DNA from: Brachypodium distachyon
Taxonomy: Eukaryota > Streptophyta > Magnoliopsida > Poales > Poaceae
DNA: 64,000 bases
Direction of reading: 5' to 3'
Assembly: GCF_000005505.3 (NCBI RefSeq)
Contig: NC_016131.3
Span: 23,395,501 to 23,459,500 of the forward strand
Shown here one piece after another: positions 1-10,748 of this stretch (its first letter is position 1; each line of letters begins with the position of its first letter). Both the position numbers and the translations under genes were made by a program. The notes beneath the pieces are model-generated. The model saw only the letters and a list, made by a program, of their open reading frames with translations, was not told where the DNA came from and searched no databases.

Positions 1-570
1 GGGTGATATCGAGCATCCTCCTTGCGATAACGGCGGCAGAGCTGGAGTAAGAACGGATGCCGTGACGAGGGTAGCGCGACGCCATGGCCGTTGCCGTAGC
101 CTTCGCTCCCCTCCGAGCCAGCGAGGAAGTTGATTGAGCACTGGTGCCGAAGGTGGAGGAGGTGGCACCAGGAGCACCGCATCTACACACCCTTGAGGGC
201 ACAGGGCATACGGCATGCGTGCACGAGCACGGAGGGAGGATGCCGCGCTCAATTTCACTGGGACAAGACCGGTGGGAGAGGAGATAATAAATGCTGCTGT
301 CCTTGTTTGGTGATGTACAATTGAAATCCATGGTTAAGGAGGTCATGTGCTCCTTGCTCTATAGCAATACATGGGCCAATTGTTTGATTCTAGGCTAAGT
401 GACTGTTACTATGGCGGAATACAAGTCCCATACCCACGGAATACGGTCAGCCATGGCTTCCTGTTGCTAGATTGCAAGATGCATAGATATTTTTTTTAGG
501 ATCTTTGCTTTATTTGTCTTATTTTTGTTTCAACTTTGTGTGATCCTTGATTTGTGTACTAAGATGATAT
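1..570. other. No gene recognised
   Basis: The first 250 bases are moderately GC-rich and the rest is AT-rich. Short open frames exist, but none resembles a known domain and none has convincing splice sites or a start context. It may be the flank of a gene lying to the left of the window. Confidence 0.4.
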
Positions 571-642
571 AACTTTGCAATAAAATTGGCTGTGTGCATC
601 GTTTCGATGCAGATGCTGGGGAGAACCCCTTTTCGAAAAAAA
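571..642 (+). mobile_element. LINE 3' tail fragment, plus strand
   Basis: This stretch matches the 3' end of the LINE family seen at 839-1867 (minus) and 41310-41970 (plus). It contains the TTTGCAAxAAAA block, the GTGTGCATCG...GATGCAG stem, a CCCCTTTT block and a final run of A. No reverse-transcriptase body precedes it, so it is an extremely 5'-truncated insertion or an orphan tail. Confidence 0.6.
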
Positions 643-838
643 GACTATTGTTTTATGTCAGTATGCAGAATACTTGATTTTTTTAGAAAGTACACAGGAT
701 ACTTGTGGGTTGTGGGCTGCGAAACCGGCCCAGCTAACCAACCGGCGCCCGGCCCAGCAAAAATAAAAATGCTAGCGTGAGGCCCAGGCGAATTGAACAG
801 CCAACGATTTCCTGAACAATCGATCGGACGTCTGCAGA

Positions 839-1867
839 TTTTTTTTTTTTGAAAAGGGGAAAAGATCCCCGGCCTCTGCATCAATCGATGCACACAGCCA
901 ACTTTTATTGCAGAGTTTAAAATCTCAAGTCACCGATCGGCAATCGTGGATACAAGAATAAGCCAGCGAAAAAAAAATAAACATAGCGACTCTATGCTAC
1001 AAGGCGTCTAGTACACTGCCAGCCAGCCCGGTTGAAGATATCCCGAGATACCATCTCCAGCCGGTTGCATCCAGTAGCCAAAAGATCCCGCAGGTGCGCA
1101 GGGAGCAGAAAAGCCCATAGTCTAATCCAGTGTGTGGCTTTGAAGATAACCTGCAAAAATGAGGAACTCTGGATTGATTAAAAATAACATCATTTTTGCA
1201 ATTCCAGATAGCCCAACAGAAAGCCGAAACTCCCATTCGAACATGAGCTTTTAAAATTTTTTTCCATCCCATTAAGCCAGTTACCAAACATATTAGTGAC
1301 TGAACTCGGAGGTGGAAGGTTGAAAGAAACAAAAATGATGCAGCAAATAATACGAGCGAGAGGGCAAAAGAGAAAAAGATGTTGAACGCTCTCATCAGCA
1401 TCACAAAAACAACACTTTAGGCTCCCTACCCAATTTCGTTTTACAAGATTATCCTTAGTTAAAATGACTTTGGATGGGACTTTTAACTTCCAAATGTATT
1501 TCCGATGAAAAACCGTTTGCCCCTCCATAAAGTCAGCATACATAGACTTTCCAAAAAAGACGCCCGAGGAAGTAAGACTTCAGACAAATCTATCGGGTTC
1601 AGTCGTTAAATCAACCATCATTAAGCATTGTACCAAATGTAACCATATCGTCCAATTGGCACCAGTTAGATTCCGTCCAAAACGAATATTTAGAGGAACC
1701 ATCGCAAAAGCCATGGCAACAAAAACGTTTTTATGTTGCACAATATGGAATAAGGATGGATATTGATGAGCAAGCGGCGAATCTCCAAGCCAGGTATCTT
1801 CCTGGAAACGAATTCCGGTCCCATCCCCAAGGATAAAATTACCGCGATTAAAAAAGTCATCTTTAAC
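839..1867 (-). mobile_element. LINE retrotransposon, 3' part (zf-RVT region)
   Basis: Read on the minus strand, this ends in a poly-A tract (poly-T at 839-850) after the family's tail stem. Upstream are two in-frame segments (1580-1870 and 1190-1543, minus) that look like the C-terminal region of a plant LINE reverse transcriptase, including the zinc-binding zf-RVT module with a CCFCDADES...HLFLFCPLAR pattern. A TGA at 1580-1582 separates the two segments in the same frame, so the copy is inactive. The LINE continues on the far side of the CACTA insertion at 5035, which shows it was already present when that element arrived. The 5' end is truncated. Confidence 0.85.
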
Positions 1868-4800
1868 CACTACAAGAAATATGCTGATTTATGACCCCCA
1901 ATTTTCGTCACTAAATCGTCACTAGTTTTCATTTATGACCTTCGTATGACCAAAATCAAATCGTCAAAAAGCGACCGTCACTAACGATACTTTATGATCT
2001 TTTTGGTTAAATGGTCATAAACGGTTATGACCAAATTGGATCGTCATAAAATTTATGACGAATTTATTTCTTCACAAACAACCCGGCCTGGACACGTCAG
2101 ATCCTACTTGGAAATCTGACATGGCAAACTTTGTGACGATATCAAATGGTCATAATATGAAATCAGCCCAGTCCATACGGATCATGTTAATGGGCCTAGC
2201 ACAACACTTCATTTGGGCCACGGCCTTTTTACAATCGAGAAATCTATTTCTCTAGATCTTTTCGTAATTTTGGATTTCGGCCATTGTTTTCCAATTTCAG
2301 TCAAATATTAATTGGGACACGGCCTTTTATCGGTCGAGTAAACTTTGTTTGTTATTAAACGTATTAAAATTCTTGATTCTTCCAGCAAAAACATCAGCCT
2401 AGTACTATAATGTTTGGGCCTCTCCCGCTTTTAGCCCAATACATGCATTCAACCAATATATACATCCAGTTGATTCAGCCCATCAGACAAAGTACACAGA
2501 GACAAAGTACATCAGACATAGAATTCGAATGGTCTTAGTTGATATATATTATTAGCATATCTTGGTAGCAAGACTTGCAAGGATGGCTGCCTAAGACTGA
2601 CGTTGCGCTTCTTAATGCTCGATTACAACAAATCATTTTGGCGCCCTCGCATGTACAACATTCCTCCTGCATGATGTTGGCATTAGAGTTAGTTGTATAA
2701 ACTTATGAAGCATAAAGCTCAGGTGGACTAAGTGTACATGTAAACAAAATCTCATGTATACTTACATGAAAATAAACAAAAATGACAAAAAAAACAATCA
2801 AGCCCTCATGCACATAATATTATGTGTGCTTATACAGTATGTTATATCAAACTTATCATGCAGAAGTAGAACTGACATATTTCTAATAGTTCATTGGATG
2901 CAAATAATGATATTCTATTATGACAACTCAAGTAAATTAATCTGCCTGCTAAAGACAATATAATGACATAATGACAATGCTATCCAACATTAATGTAGTT
3001 TTCAAAATTCTGCCTTGTATCTCCAACAGCAGAGTATTTCTAATATTCACTTCAAAATGGAATTAAATAAGAACTAATATAAGAATAACAGATGGTGGTG
3101 CCTACACCCAGGAGTATGCGGAGTACAGAGGATGATGGTGAGTTAGTGCGAAATGTTTCTTGAGAGCATAAACTAAGATTCTCAAGATACACAAAGAAGA
3201 CCGATGGAATTCAAAACAGCGATTGCTAAAGAACCAGACACCTATGCTAGGATAAAACACACTAGAAAACACAAATTATTGAATGCGCATGTTATTTAAG
3301 AGTCCAGCGCACAAATTGAAATTGTAGCCATTATAACTTTTAACACATAAAAAATGCTCGATCAAGCATCTGTTAAATGCTTCAGGCATAAGGATTCTTC
3401 TATAACAATTTGACAATAAAGAAGATAGTTAAGTTACACAGCTTTTAACGCATCAAAAATCAATACAGGTAATCTGTAAAATTGCTTGGCTACTTATTTC
3501 TACCATACACTGAGCAGCTTCAGGCATAACGATTCTTCTATAACAATTTAACAAAAATAAAAAAAAATCAATAAATTCTCCTCTGCATCTCTAGGCATCT
3601 AAACATTACAAGACACTACTGTGTGACTACTTATTTCTACCATACACTGAGCCATCTTGGAATGAGAACTTACTATAAACTGAACCCAAGCAGCTGGTTC
3701 ATCCATAGATTTCAGCTCGTAACATTAAAGCATGGACATGTGTTAATGTATCGTTACCTTCTACTATGAATACTCGGCCGTTCCACCCTTGCAGCAACCA
3801 ACCAACCACCCATTATCCACATCGTCCTGCAACGTACTTCATTAGGATAAAACACGAAAATCATGGGATGGGATCAGAGGACCATAGCCGTGAAATACTG
3901 TTGGTAAGAGAAGATGCTGCCGAGGACATGGGAGTGGAGAAAAGCTACAGCCCTATACTCTGCTCTGCTGTCAGACGGGCGGTCCTCAACGGCGACCGAC
4001 CTGCTGCTCCTTGGAGCTCATGTACCACTGCGTCTGAGGAGGCGGGCACGGATCCGGCGCGTCGTTAGGGGAGCGGAATGAATCCACGGGAGAGGGAAGG
4101 TCGACGAGCTGCAGTGAGGCTGGATCCGGCCGCAGCGAGGCAGGGGATGGCTGGATCAGCAGCGAGGTAAGGGGAGGCCGGATCCGGCGGCAACGAGGCC
4201 ATGGACGGCAGTACAATCTCGCCTCCGCCGTCGGGTGTCTCGTAGTTGCAGGTGGACAAAGAGATGGTTAAGGGAGAGCGTCGGGAGGAGAAACGGAGGT
4301 CGGAGGTGATGCTGTTGTTCGGGGAGGAGAAACGACGGTGAGGTTGAATGGAGGAGGGAGGCAGATGGCGGTGGGGAGAGGAGGCTGGAGATGAGAGGGT
4401 GTGTCCAAGGGTTAGGGTTAGGACGATGCTTACATAGCTAGGTCCTGCCACCCCGAACGGGCCGGAGGGCAGCCCAACTTGGCGGATTGCTAAACCAGCC
4501 CATCTGTAGTTCTGACAAAGTAAAGATAAAATGTACCCGCGGTAGTACAAGACACTAACATTTAGTTGGTCTAATGGCTTGGTCGTAGAGATATGCAATT
4601 TAGGTCTTGCGTTCGAGTTCTGTCGTCGGCAAATTTTTCTCTACATGTCAATAGTTGGTTCTTGACCATGGGTCCCACGTGTCATTGGAACACTAGGCTG
4701 GACAAACAAGCATGGATTGACACATAGACGCGACAAGTGGACGAAATTGCTGAGTTGGCTGGTCCAGTCATACTAATGCATCATAGTTTATGAGGTTATG

Positions 4801-5034
4801 ACGGTTTAAATTGGTCACAATCAATTAGAAATAACATCGTAAACCGCGTTGTTGTTTTATGACCATTTTGTGTGATGAAATTATGACCTTTTTGAAGCAA
4901 ATGGTCATAAGTATTTAGGATATGGGGTCTTCCGAACAGTCTATGACCATTTGATGCGGAATGGTCATAACTTTATGACCATTTCAGCAACCATCACTAA
5001 GAAAATGTCATAAATCAACACATTTGTTGTAGTG
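1868..5034. mobile_element. Non-autonomous CACTA DNA transposon
   Basis: The left end reads CACTACAAGAAAT and the right end is its inverted match, ending TTGTTGTAGTG. The inverted repeat is about 28 bp with three mismatches. A perfect 3-bp duplication, AAC, lies at 1865-1867 and 5035-5037, as expected for the CACTA superfamily. Subterminal motifs of the TTATGACC / GGTCATAA type recur in both orientations at each end (about 1890-2060 and 4795-5015). No transposase domain is visible in the 3.2 kb interior. The open frames near 4.0-4.6 kb are low-complexity and unconvincing. It probably depends on an enzyme supplied elsewhere. Confidence 0.9.
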
Positions 5035-5290
5035 AACCCGCATAAGATCCTTCCAAAACTAAGAATCAGTTGGCTTAGCCTCTGTCTGAGAAAGGGTGCT
5101 ATTTTTAAGATACTTATTATGAAGCAGCTCTTGCCACATTACATCCTTGTTAAGGAGTTTAAACAGCCATTTACTAAAGAGGCATTTGTTTTTTATCTCC
5201 AGAAGCTCAATGCCTAGTCCGCCTTGATCTTTGAGGCGACAGATAATGTTCCATTTGGTCTTTCAGAGAAAGAGGGCTGGGAGCTTTAGT
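5035..5290 (-). mobile_element. LINE retrotransposon, upstream part
   Basis: On the minus strand this encodes a stretch like the region just after the palm domain of plant LINE reverse transcriptases, with WNIICR..DQGGLGIELL at about 5185-5250 and further conserved residues down to the CACTA junction. It joins in frame with the 839-1867 part once the CACTA element and one AAC are disregarded. A TAG stop lies near 5050-5060. The exact 5' truncation point, near 5290, is uncertain. Confidence 0.75.
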
Positions 5291-5783
5291 TGTCTCTTCC
5301 TTCGTAAATGGTCCTACCGGGCTGGTAGCGTTCCGCCTTGCCGTGTTGGTTTTCGCTTGGAGCACTGCTGGATCGATGAGAGACAGAAAGCACGGATCGT
5401 AAACGAAATGACCGAAGCGGATGACGTACCAAATGGAAAAGAAAACCTAGCTAGGATTTTGATTCCTGTGGAAAGGGAATTTAGGGCGGGTGATGCATCA
5501 TGGCAACTGCCCGCCAGGGGAGACGGAGACCAACGCTTGTGCTAGCTGCTGCAGACTGGTATGTGCTAACCGTCAATAAATGAATCAAAGTTGATGGGCC
5601 GATTGCACACGACTAGCTTGTTCCTTCAAGCGGTCCGATCCTCCGCCCCACTCCTTCAACTCTGTACAACGGGCGAATGCTTTGCCGTTGCCTCAAAACC
5701 TGCGTACGTATTTGCCATCTTTCAACGACTCTCAGCTAGTCAGCTTCCTGCATGGCGCGCCCGCCTAGCAGCAGTTGCATGCC

Positions 5784-5791
5784 TATATATA
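5784..5791 (+). promoter_or_regulatory. TATA box of the BAHD gene
   Basis: TATATATA lies about 120 bp upstream of the ATG at 5907, a usual distance for a short grass 5'UTR. The LINE remnant ends roughly 500 bp further upstream, so transposon sequence borders the proximal promoter. Confidence 0.6.
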
Positions 5792-5906
5792 CAGAAACAT
5801 TTCCATCAGCTCCGGCAAACCACTGCACCTTCGAGTTTCCATCACCTTAATTCAGCACTATACACACATACACACAAAACTACATACTCTCTCATTTCTG
5901 CAAGCC

Positions 5907-8069
5907 ATGGTGAGTTTCACGGCACGCCGGAGTGAGCCGGAGCTGGTGGCACCGGCACGGCCGACGCCACGCGAGACCAAGCTCCTCTCCGACCTCGATG
6001 ACCAGTGGACGCTGCGCTTCTACGAGTCCGTCGTCGGCTTCTTCCGCAGCCCACCACCGGGAAAAGAAAACAGAGCCGGCGCCGGCGGCGGCAACAACGT
6101 GGCCAAGGCTCTCAAGGCGGCTCTTGCGGGGGCTCTGACGCACTATTACCCCATCGCCGGTCGCCTGCGGAAGCTCCCCGGAGGAAACAAGCTGGCGGTG
6201 GACTGCACTGCGGAAGGCGTGGTGTTTGTGGAGGCGGCCGCGGACGTGCGGCTGGAGGAGCTCGGCGAGCCGTTGCTGCCGCCGTACCCGTGCGTCGAGG
6301 AGTTCCTTGGAGACGCTGGCGACCCTAGAGACGTTGTTGGCAAGCCTTTGCTCTACATGCAGGTAGCTAGTGTTTTTAATTTCACTTCCTTTTCCCCCCT
6401 TTTTTGGCTTGTGGATTATCATATATGCACTCCGATTTACTTATGATTGTTTCACCACCAAATTACATACTCCCTCCATCCAACAAAGAATGTCTCAACT
6501 TTGATCGAATTTGAATGCATCTATATACTAAGTTAGTCTACATACATACAAATTTTGACAATCTTGAGACATCTTTTGTTAGACGGAGGAAGTATATAGA
6601 TTTTCTTAAAATTGCGACGCATATCATAAAGACAAGTTTGTTAGGTAAGTGGTAATTGAGACTTTTACCCCTAACTTTTCCATTCCATACTTTACACAGA
6701 TCAGTTTTCTGTTTCTCACCAAAAAAAAAGGAATCATCAGTTTAACATTGTATTCAACCTGCTTCAAATTAATTAATAAGTAGCTTCGATTTTTTTTACA
6801 AAATTTGGTGCTTCGATTGGATGCACCTAAAATGATAATTGAACTAGCTTTCTAGTTGCAAAATTATACAATTGTTGTTAAAAGTGATGCATAATAGTCT
6901 TGCCTATTATTATTGTTCCATATATTCATTAGTTCAATTAGCACAAAAGTGTCAATATGTTCTCTTTGACGCTGAAGAATGTCAGACACTTATTAAGAAA
7001 AGAGGGGGTGAGGTGTGAACCAATCTTATATCTGATCATCTTAATTATTCTAGTTCCTTTTGTCGCCTATCAATATTTGAACTATACATAAATCATCATC
7101 GCGGCAGCATGTCATTATGATTTGTGACTTACTTCATATATATGTTTCCAGGTGACACAACTCAAATGTGGAGGATTTGTCATTGGACTTCACATGTGCC
7201 ATTGCATTGCTGATGGATTTGGTATTCTTCAATTTATCAAATCTATAGCTGATTTTGCTTGTGGTGAATTGGTTCCTACCACTTTACCGGTGTGGAAAAG
7301 AGATGTTTACACAGCACGAATCCCACCATCCATGGACCATATCTACCCGGCATATAAACCCTTTCTTTGTGGGTTGGACCGTACGGGGGATGATGTAATG
7401 CTATCAACTCAACCAGAAAACATGGTAGTGCAATATTTCTTCTTTGGTCCAAGAGAAATAGAAACTCTAAGAAGCCACATCCAAGGACAACTCTCCAAAT
7501 CCGCCACAACGTTTGAGCTGATTACAGCTGTCATGTGGCGTTGCCGCACATTGGCACTGGGTTATGGGTCTTGTCAGAAAGTGCGTGTCATGTTTACTCT
7601 AAATTCCCGTGGAAGAAGCATAAATAGTGATACCCCCTTACCACGTGGTTACTATGGGAATGCACATTTCTCTCCTATGGTTGAAGCCACGGTTGATGAG
7701 TTGACTGGAAAGCCACTCGCTCATATACTTGAGCTTATGCGCAAAGCTAAGTTGGACACCACGATGGATTGCATGGAGTCTATGGTGGATCTGATGGCAT
7801 TATGGAGAGAGCAACCACCTTTTGGCATGGACAGAGTGTATGAGGTTAGTGATACGAAATGGATTGGGGGCGGCAATGCACTTCGGCTCGGGAAGGCTGA
7901 GCTGATCGCTGCCGGTACACCCCTTGCGGGGGACCTTGTTTCAAAATTAATAAGCTATCATACACGATGCAAGAATGAAGACGGTGAGGACTCAACTGTT
8001 GTATCTCTCTTACTGCCAAAACCAGCAATGGAGAGGTATACAAAGGAGATGTCGGTTTGGTTGAGATGA
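5907..8069 (+). CDS. BAHD acyltransferase (benzyl alcohol O-benzoyltransferase-like)
   Basis: Two exons, 5907-6362 and 7152-8069, join in phase 0 across a GT-AG intron (6363-7151) and give 457 aa, normal for the family. BAHD enzymes move acyl groups from acyl-CoA to alcohols or amines in the cytosol. The catalytic HxxxD motif is HCIAD (H169, D173), coded just after the splice junction. The N-terminus ([17 protein letters not shown]) resembles the grass clade annotated as benzyl alcohol benzoyltransferase-like; the substrate is not readable from sequence. The structural DFGWG motif near the C-terminus is not recognisable: residues 395-399 read ALRLG, while another frame of the same DNA reads FGSG. 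The enzyme may therefore be impaired. The start was chosen by family N-terminus and TATA spacing. The intron holds a Stowaway MITE. Confidence 0.9.
6470..6592. mobile_element. Stowaway MITE in BAHD intron
   Basis: About 123 bp with terminal inverted repeats starting CTCCCTCCATCCAACAAAGA and ending in the complementary TTTGTTAGACGGAGGAAG, flanked by TA on both sides. It is a Tc1/mariner-type MITE lying within the BAHD intron, away from the splice sites. Confidence 0.85.
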
Positions 8070-8764
8070 TCGCAATATATGAAGAATTGGTATTAATTAA
8101 GTTGCTCATGTTGTACCCGTGTGCAGGCCATTTTGTTTTGGTCCATTATTTTCCCTTTTTTCATCATGTTAATAAATCGGACTTGGTTGTGTGCTATTTT
8201 GAAACAGTAGCATGCCACTCGTTGTTACCCTTTATGTACCACCCTTAATTTATATCAACGCTTAGGGCTTTTATGTTGCTCTTAGAAATAAATATAAGGT
8301 CTTGTTTGTTCTTCATGCATATATGGCAAGTGCAGTTTAGTCATTCGGAGAATAGAGTAATCGTGTTCTCAGTGAATGATATAATCTAAAAATTACAAGA
8401 GTATATCCGCCTTGCTGGCATGGCTATTGTCTAGAACACCATTCGGGCCTCTGAGCTGGGGGCTGGGCATGGCGCCTGAAGGTTTTAATGGCAATAGAGT
8501 GGACGATTTTAGTGTTTTTGTCCCCAAAATTCGTCCGATGGACAGTGCCTTTACCACTAACAACTACTAGGAGATGTGGGCTTTAAGGATTTTTCAAAAT
8601 CGCAGCATGATCCTGCATGCCTGGTCTGCTAATCCTGTCCGTCGGTGACTGACCATATGTATATGTAATGTAATAAAGCGTCAAATCACTATGCAGATTG
8701 CTATATGACCAGCTTAACGTTACATGTTTTTCTAGTTAGCTTGCTAAATACTTCTGCAAAGGAT
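8070..8764. other. BAHD 3' flank, nothing else seen
   Basis: AT-rich sequence following the BAHD stop codon. AATAAA-like hexamers near 8170 and 8290 could serve as polyadenylation signals. No further gene or repeat structure was recognised. Confidence 0.4.
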
Positions 8765-8766
8765 TA

Positions 8767-8985
8767 CTTCCTCCGTCCCATAACACGAGACACGCATGTA
8801 TTCCTAAATCGTCGATTTAGCTAATTAAATATAAGTTAAATAATTAAAAAAAATATCATTAGAAAGTTCTTTCGATACCGAATCTAACGATTTATTTTTT
8901 GCTAAGAAAAATACGTATTTAATAGATCAAATTGATCAAATTGATGATCTAGTAATACGTGCGTGCCTCATATTATGGCACCGAC
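8767..8985. mobile_element. Stowaway-like MITE (diverged)
   Basis: The left end CTTCCTCCGTCCCATAACAC, after a TA, pairs imperfectly with the right-hand stretch at about 8950-8980. The inverted repeat extends for roughly 35 bp. The outermost right bases have decayed, so the right boundary is approximate. Confidence 0.6.
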
Positions 8986-9341
8986 ACTGCTACACGTACC
9001 GACATCATGCGTACGATTTTCATACGACAATCAGTACTAGCCATCCATCGCATCAGTTGGGCTGGCTACAACCATCCATCGTTGTGTCGTACCAAGTTCG
9101 GACACGGAAGTGTCTTACGCATAGTGATTTCGTTATGGTACCGAGGGACTAGGTAACAATGTTTCTTTCTGTGCCTGCAGCGAGTATTTCCCTTTCAGTT
9201 CAACTGCTAGACAATCTCTAAACAAAAGGAAAGAATTGCAAGCAGACCTCGAGGACAAAAGGAAACCAAAATCAATCCAGCAGCATAATGAATTTGGAAG
9301 GTTCAGCAGGTTGCATGAAAGAAATCCTGGCGGCGGCATCA

Positions 9342-9575
9342 CCTGTACATAAATACAACCCCAATGGGACTTTTGGAGCAAATAGAGTTGTTGAAATCTG
9401 AAAGCGATAAATACTAAATTAAGAAAATAAAGCTATTTAATAATGAGAGGGCTCATGAAATGAAACAGTAAAATTGGAGAGCTGACCGAGTATTGAGGAA
9501 CAAAACCAACTGCCAACTCCTTAGGCACCGACGGTGCGGTTCGCAGGTCATCTAGCATCAATGCCATTCCCATTC
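9342..9575 (-). pseudogene. Possible exon remnants of an unidentified gene
   Basis: On the minus strand, 9487-9575 is an open block starting after a TTCAG acceptor and ending at a G|GTCAGC donor. It would encode a stretch containing MALMLDDLRTAPSVPKELAV, whose composition looks protein-like. A second acceptor (TGTACAG) precedes position 9342, and an open stretch of 60-70 codons follows it. I do not recognise the family and see no upstream exons, so this may be the broken 3' end of a gene or chance. Confidence 0.22.
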
Positions 9576-10102
9576 CTGAACAAACAAACATATTATCGAG
9601 GATGTATCATGTGAAAATCTATATTCGGTAAAAACTTGAAAACAGATCAGATGAGAGATGGAATTTCTAAGCACTTAAACTTATTTTATCAAAAATCCCC
9701 ATTAGGTGAAGCTCATGATTAGAGGTCAAGTTTTTTTGTCCATAAAATTCGGTTTGTTTGAGATGTGATGACAGTAATATCCTAATACGTCGCTTTATTC
9801 ATTGTGCGGTATCTTGTTGCGAGCGAAAGTAATATCCTTTTGTTTATCTTGACCCTTGATGAGAAAATCATCTGGCGCAAGCAGATGCCACACAATAAGC
9901 TAATCTGGGCATGTGCCCATATTAGATTTCCCAAATTCTCGTTCATCAAAACTGTGATAGGTCCAGACCCGCCACTCCTATTTCTCCATCACATCGGTTT
10001 GCTCTTGTTTCTGTTCGCAAGGAGAGGCGGGAGGAGCACCATCCAAGGAGAAGAACGAGGAAGAGAAGAGGAGAGAAATTGCAACCCCTAATCCCCGTTC
10101 AG

Positions 10103-10733
10103 GTACTCGGTTTATCTCCTCTTTGGAACATTCTCACTTATTATCTTTCAACGAGGGTTGTCTTATTTTTATGGGGAGAGGAATGGGCTAATAACTAATT
10201 ACTGGATGTGAGTTGTTCTTCCAAAGTTCCAATAGTAGACATCCATAAGACGGTCTTGGGGAGATGGCGATCCTGCGTTCATGTATATTCCTTTTTATGA
10301 CAAGTACCAATTTGTTTCGAGGTCCAGGGAAAATTTATATTTATTTAATATCAATTTGGATTTCATGACTAGTCATGGCCTGCTATTGTTGAAAGTTGAC
10401 ATAAATCATAGATAAAGGAAATTCATTGGAGAGAGAATCTACCTCAATTATTTTCTGGGAGTTGCAATCTTGAATATATCTTTATGTACCTATAACCTAA
10501 ATTGTTTCGGATGAAAATCAGGAATGTGCTCTCTTTAAAATCAACAAGAATGTGGCCACTCGGGTCTAAAGCCCATTATCTCTTGAAAGTTGGAGTGCTA
10601 AGTAAAATGCATATAGATCGATTCTTCCAAAACAAATGGTGCTTATTAGTTATTATCTTCGTACATAATCACAACATCTGGGATTTACAATAACAAGATG
10701 ATTGTCCTACATTATGTTTCTTATTCTTATCAG
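10103..10733 (+). other. Probable 5'UTR intron of the two-TM protein gene
   Basis: A purine-rich leader (about 9990-10102) ends in CAG|GTACTCGG, and an acceptor TTATCAG lies at 10727-10733, 15 bases before the ATG at 10749. This gives a 631-bp GT-AG intron in the leader. Leader introns are common in plant genes of this type. Transcript data would be needed to confirm it. Confidence 0.5.
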
Positions 10734-10748
10734 ACTTGCACGTAGAGT

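Noticed and set aside
4065..4598. 177-codon minus-strand open frame inside the first CACTA element
   Set aside because: Ser/Pro-rich composition, no domain and no parallel in CACTA proteins. Treated as chance within a non-autonomous element.
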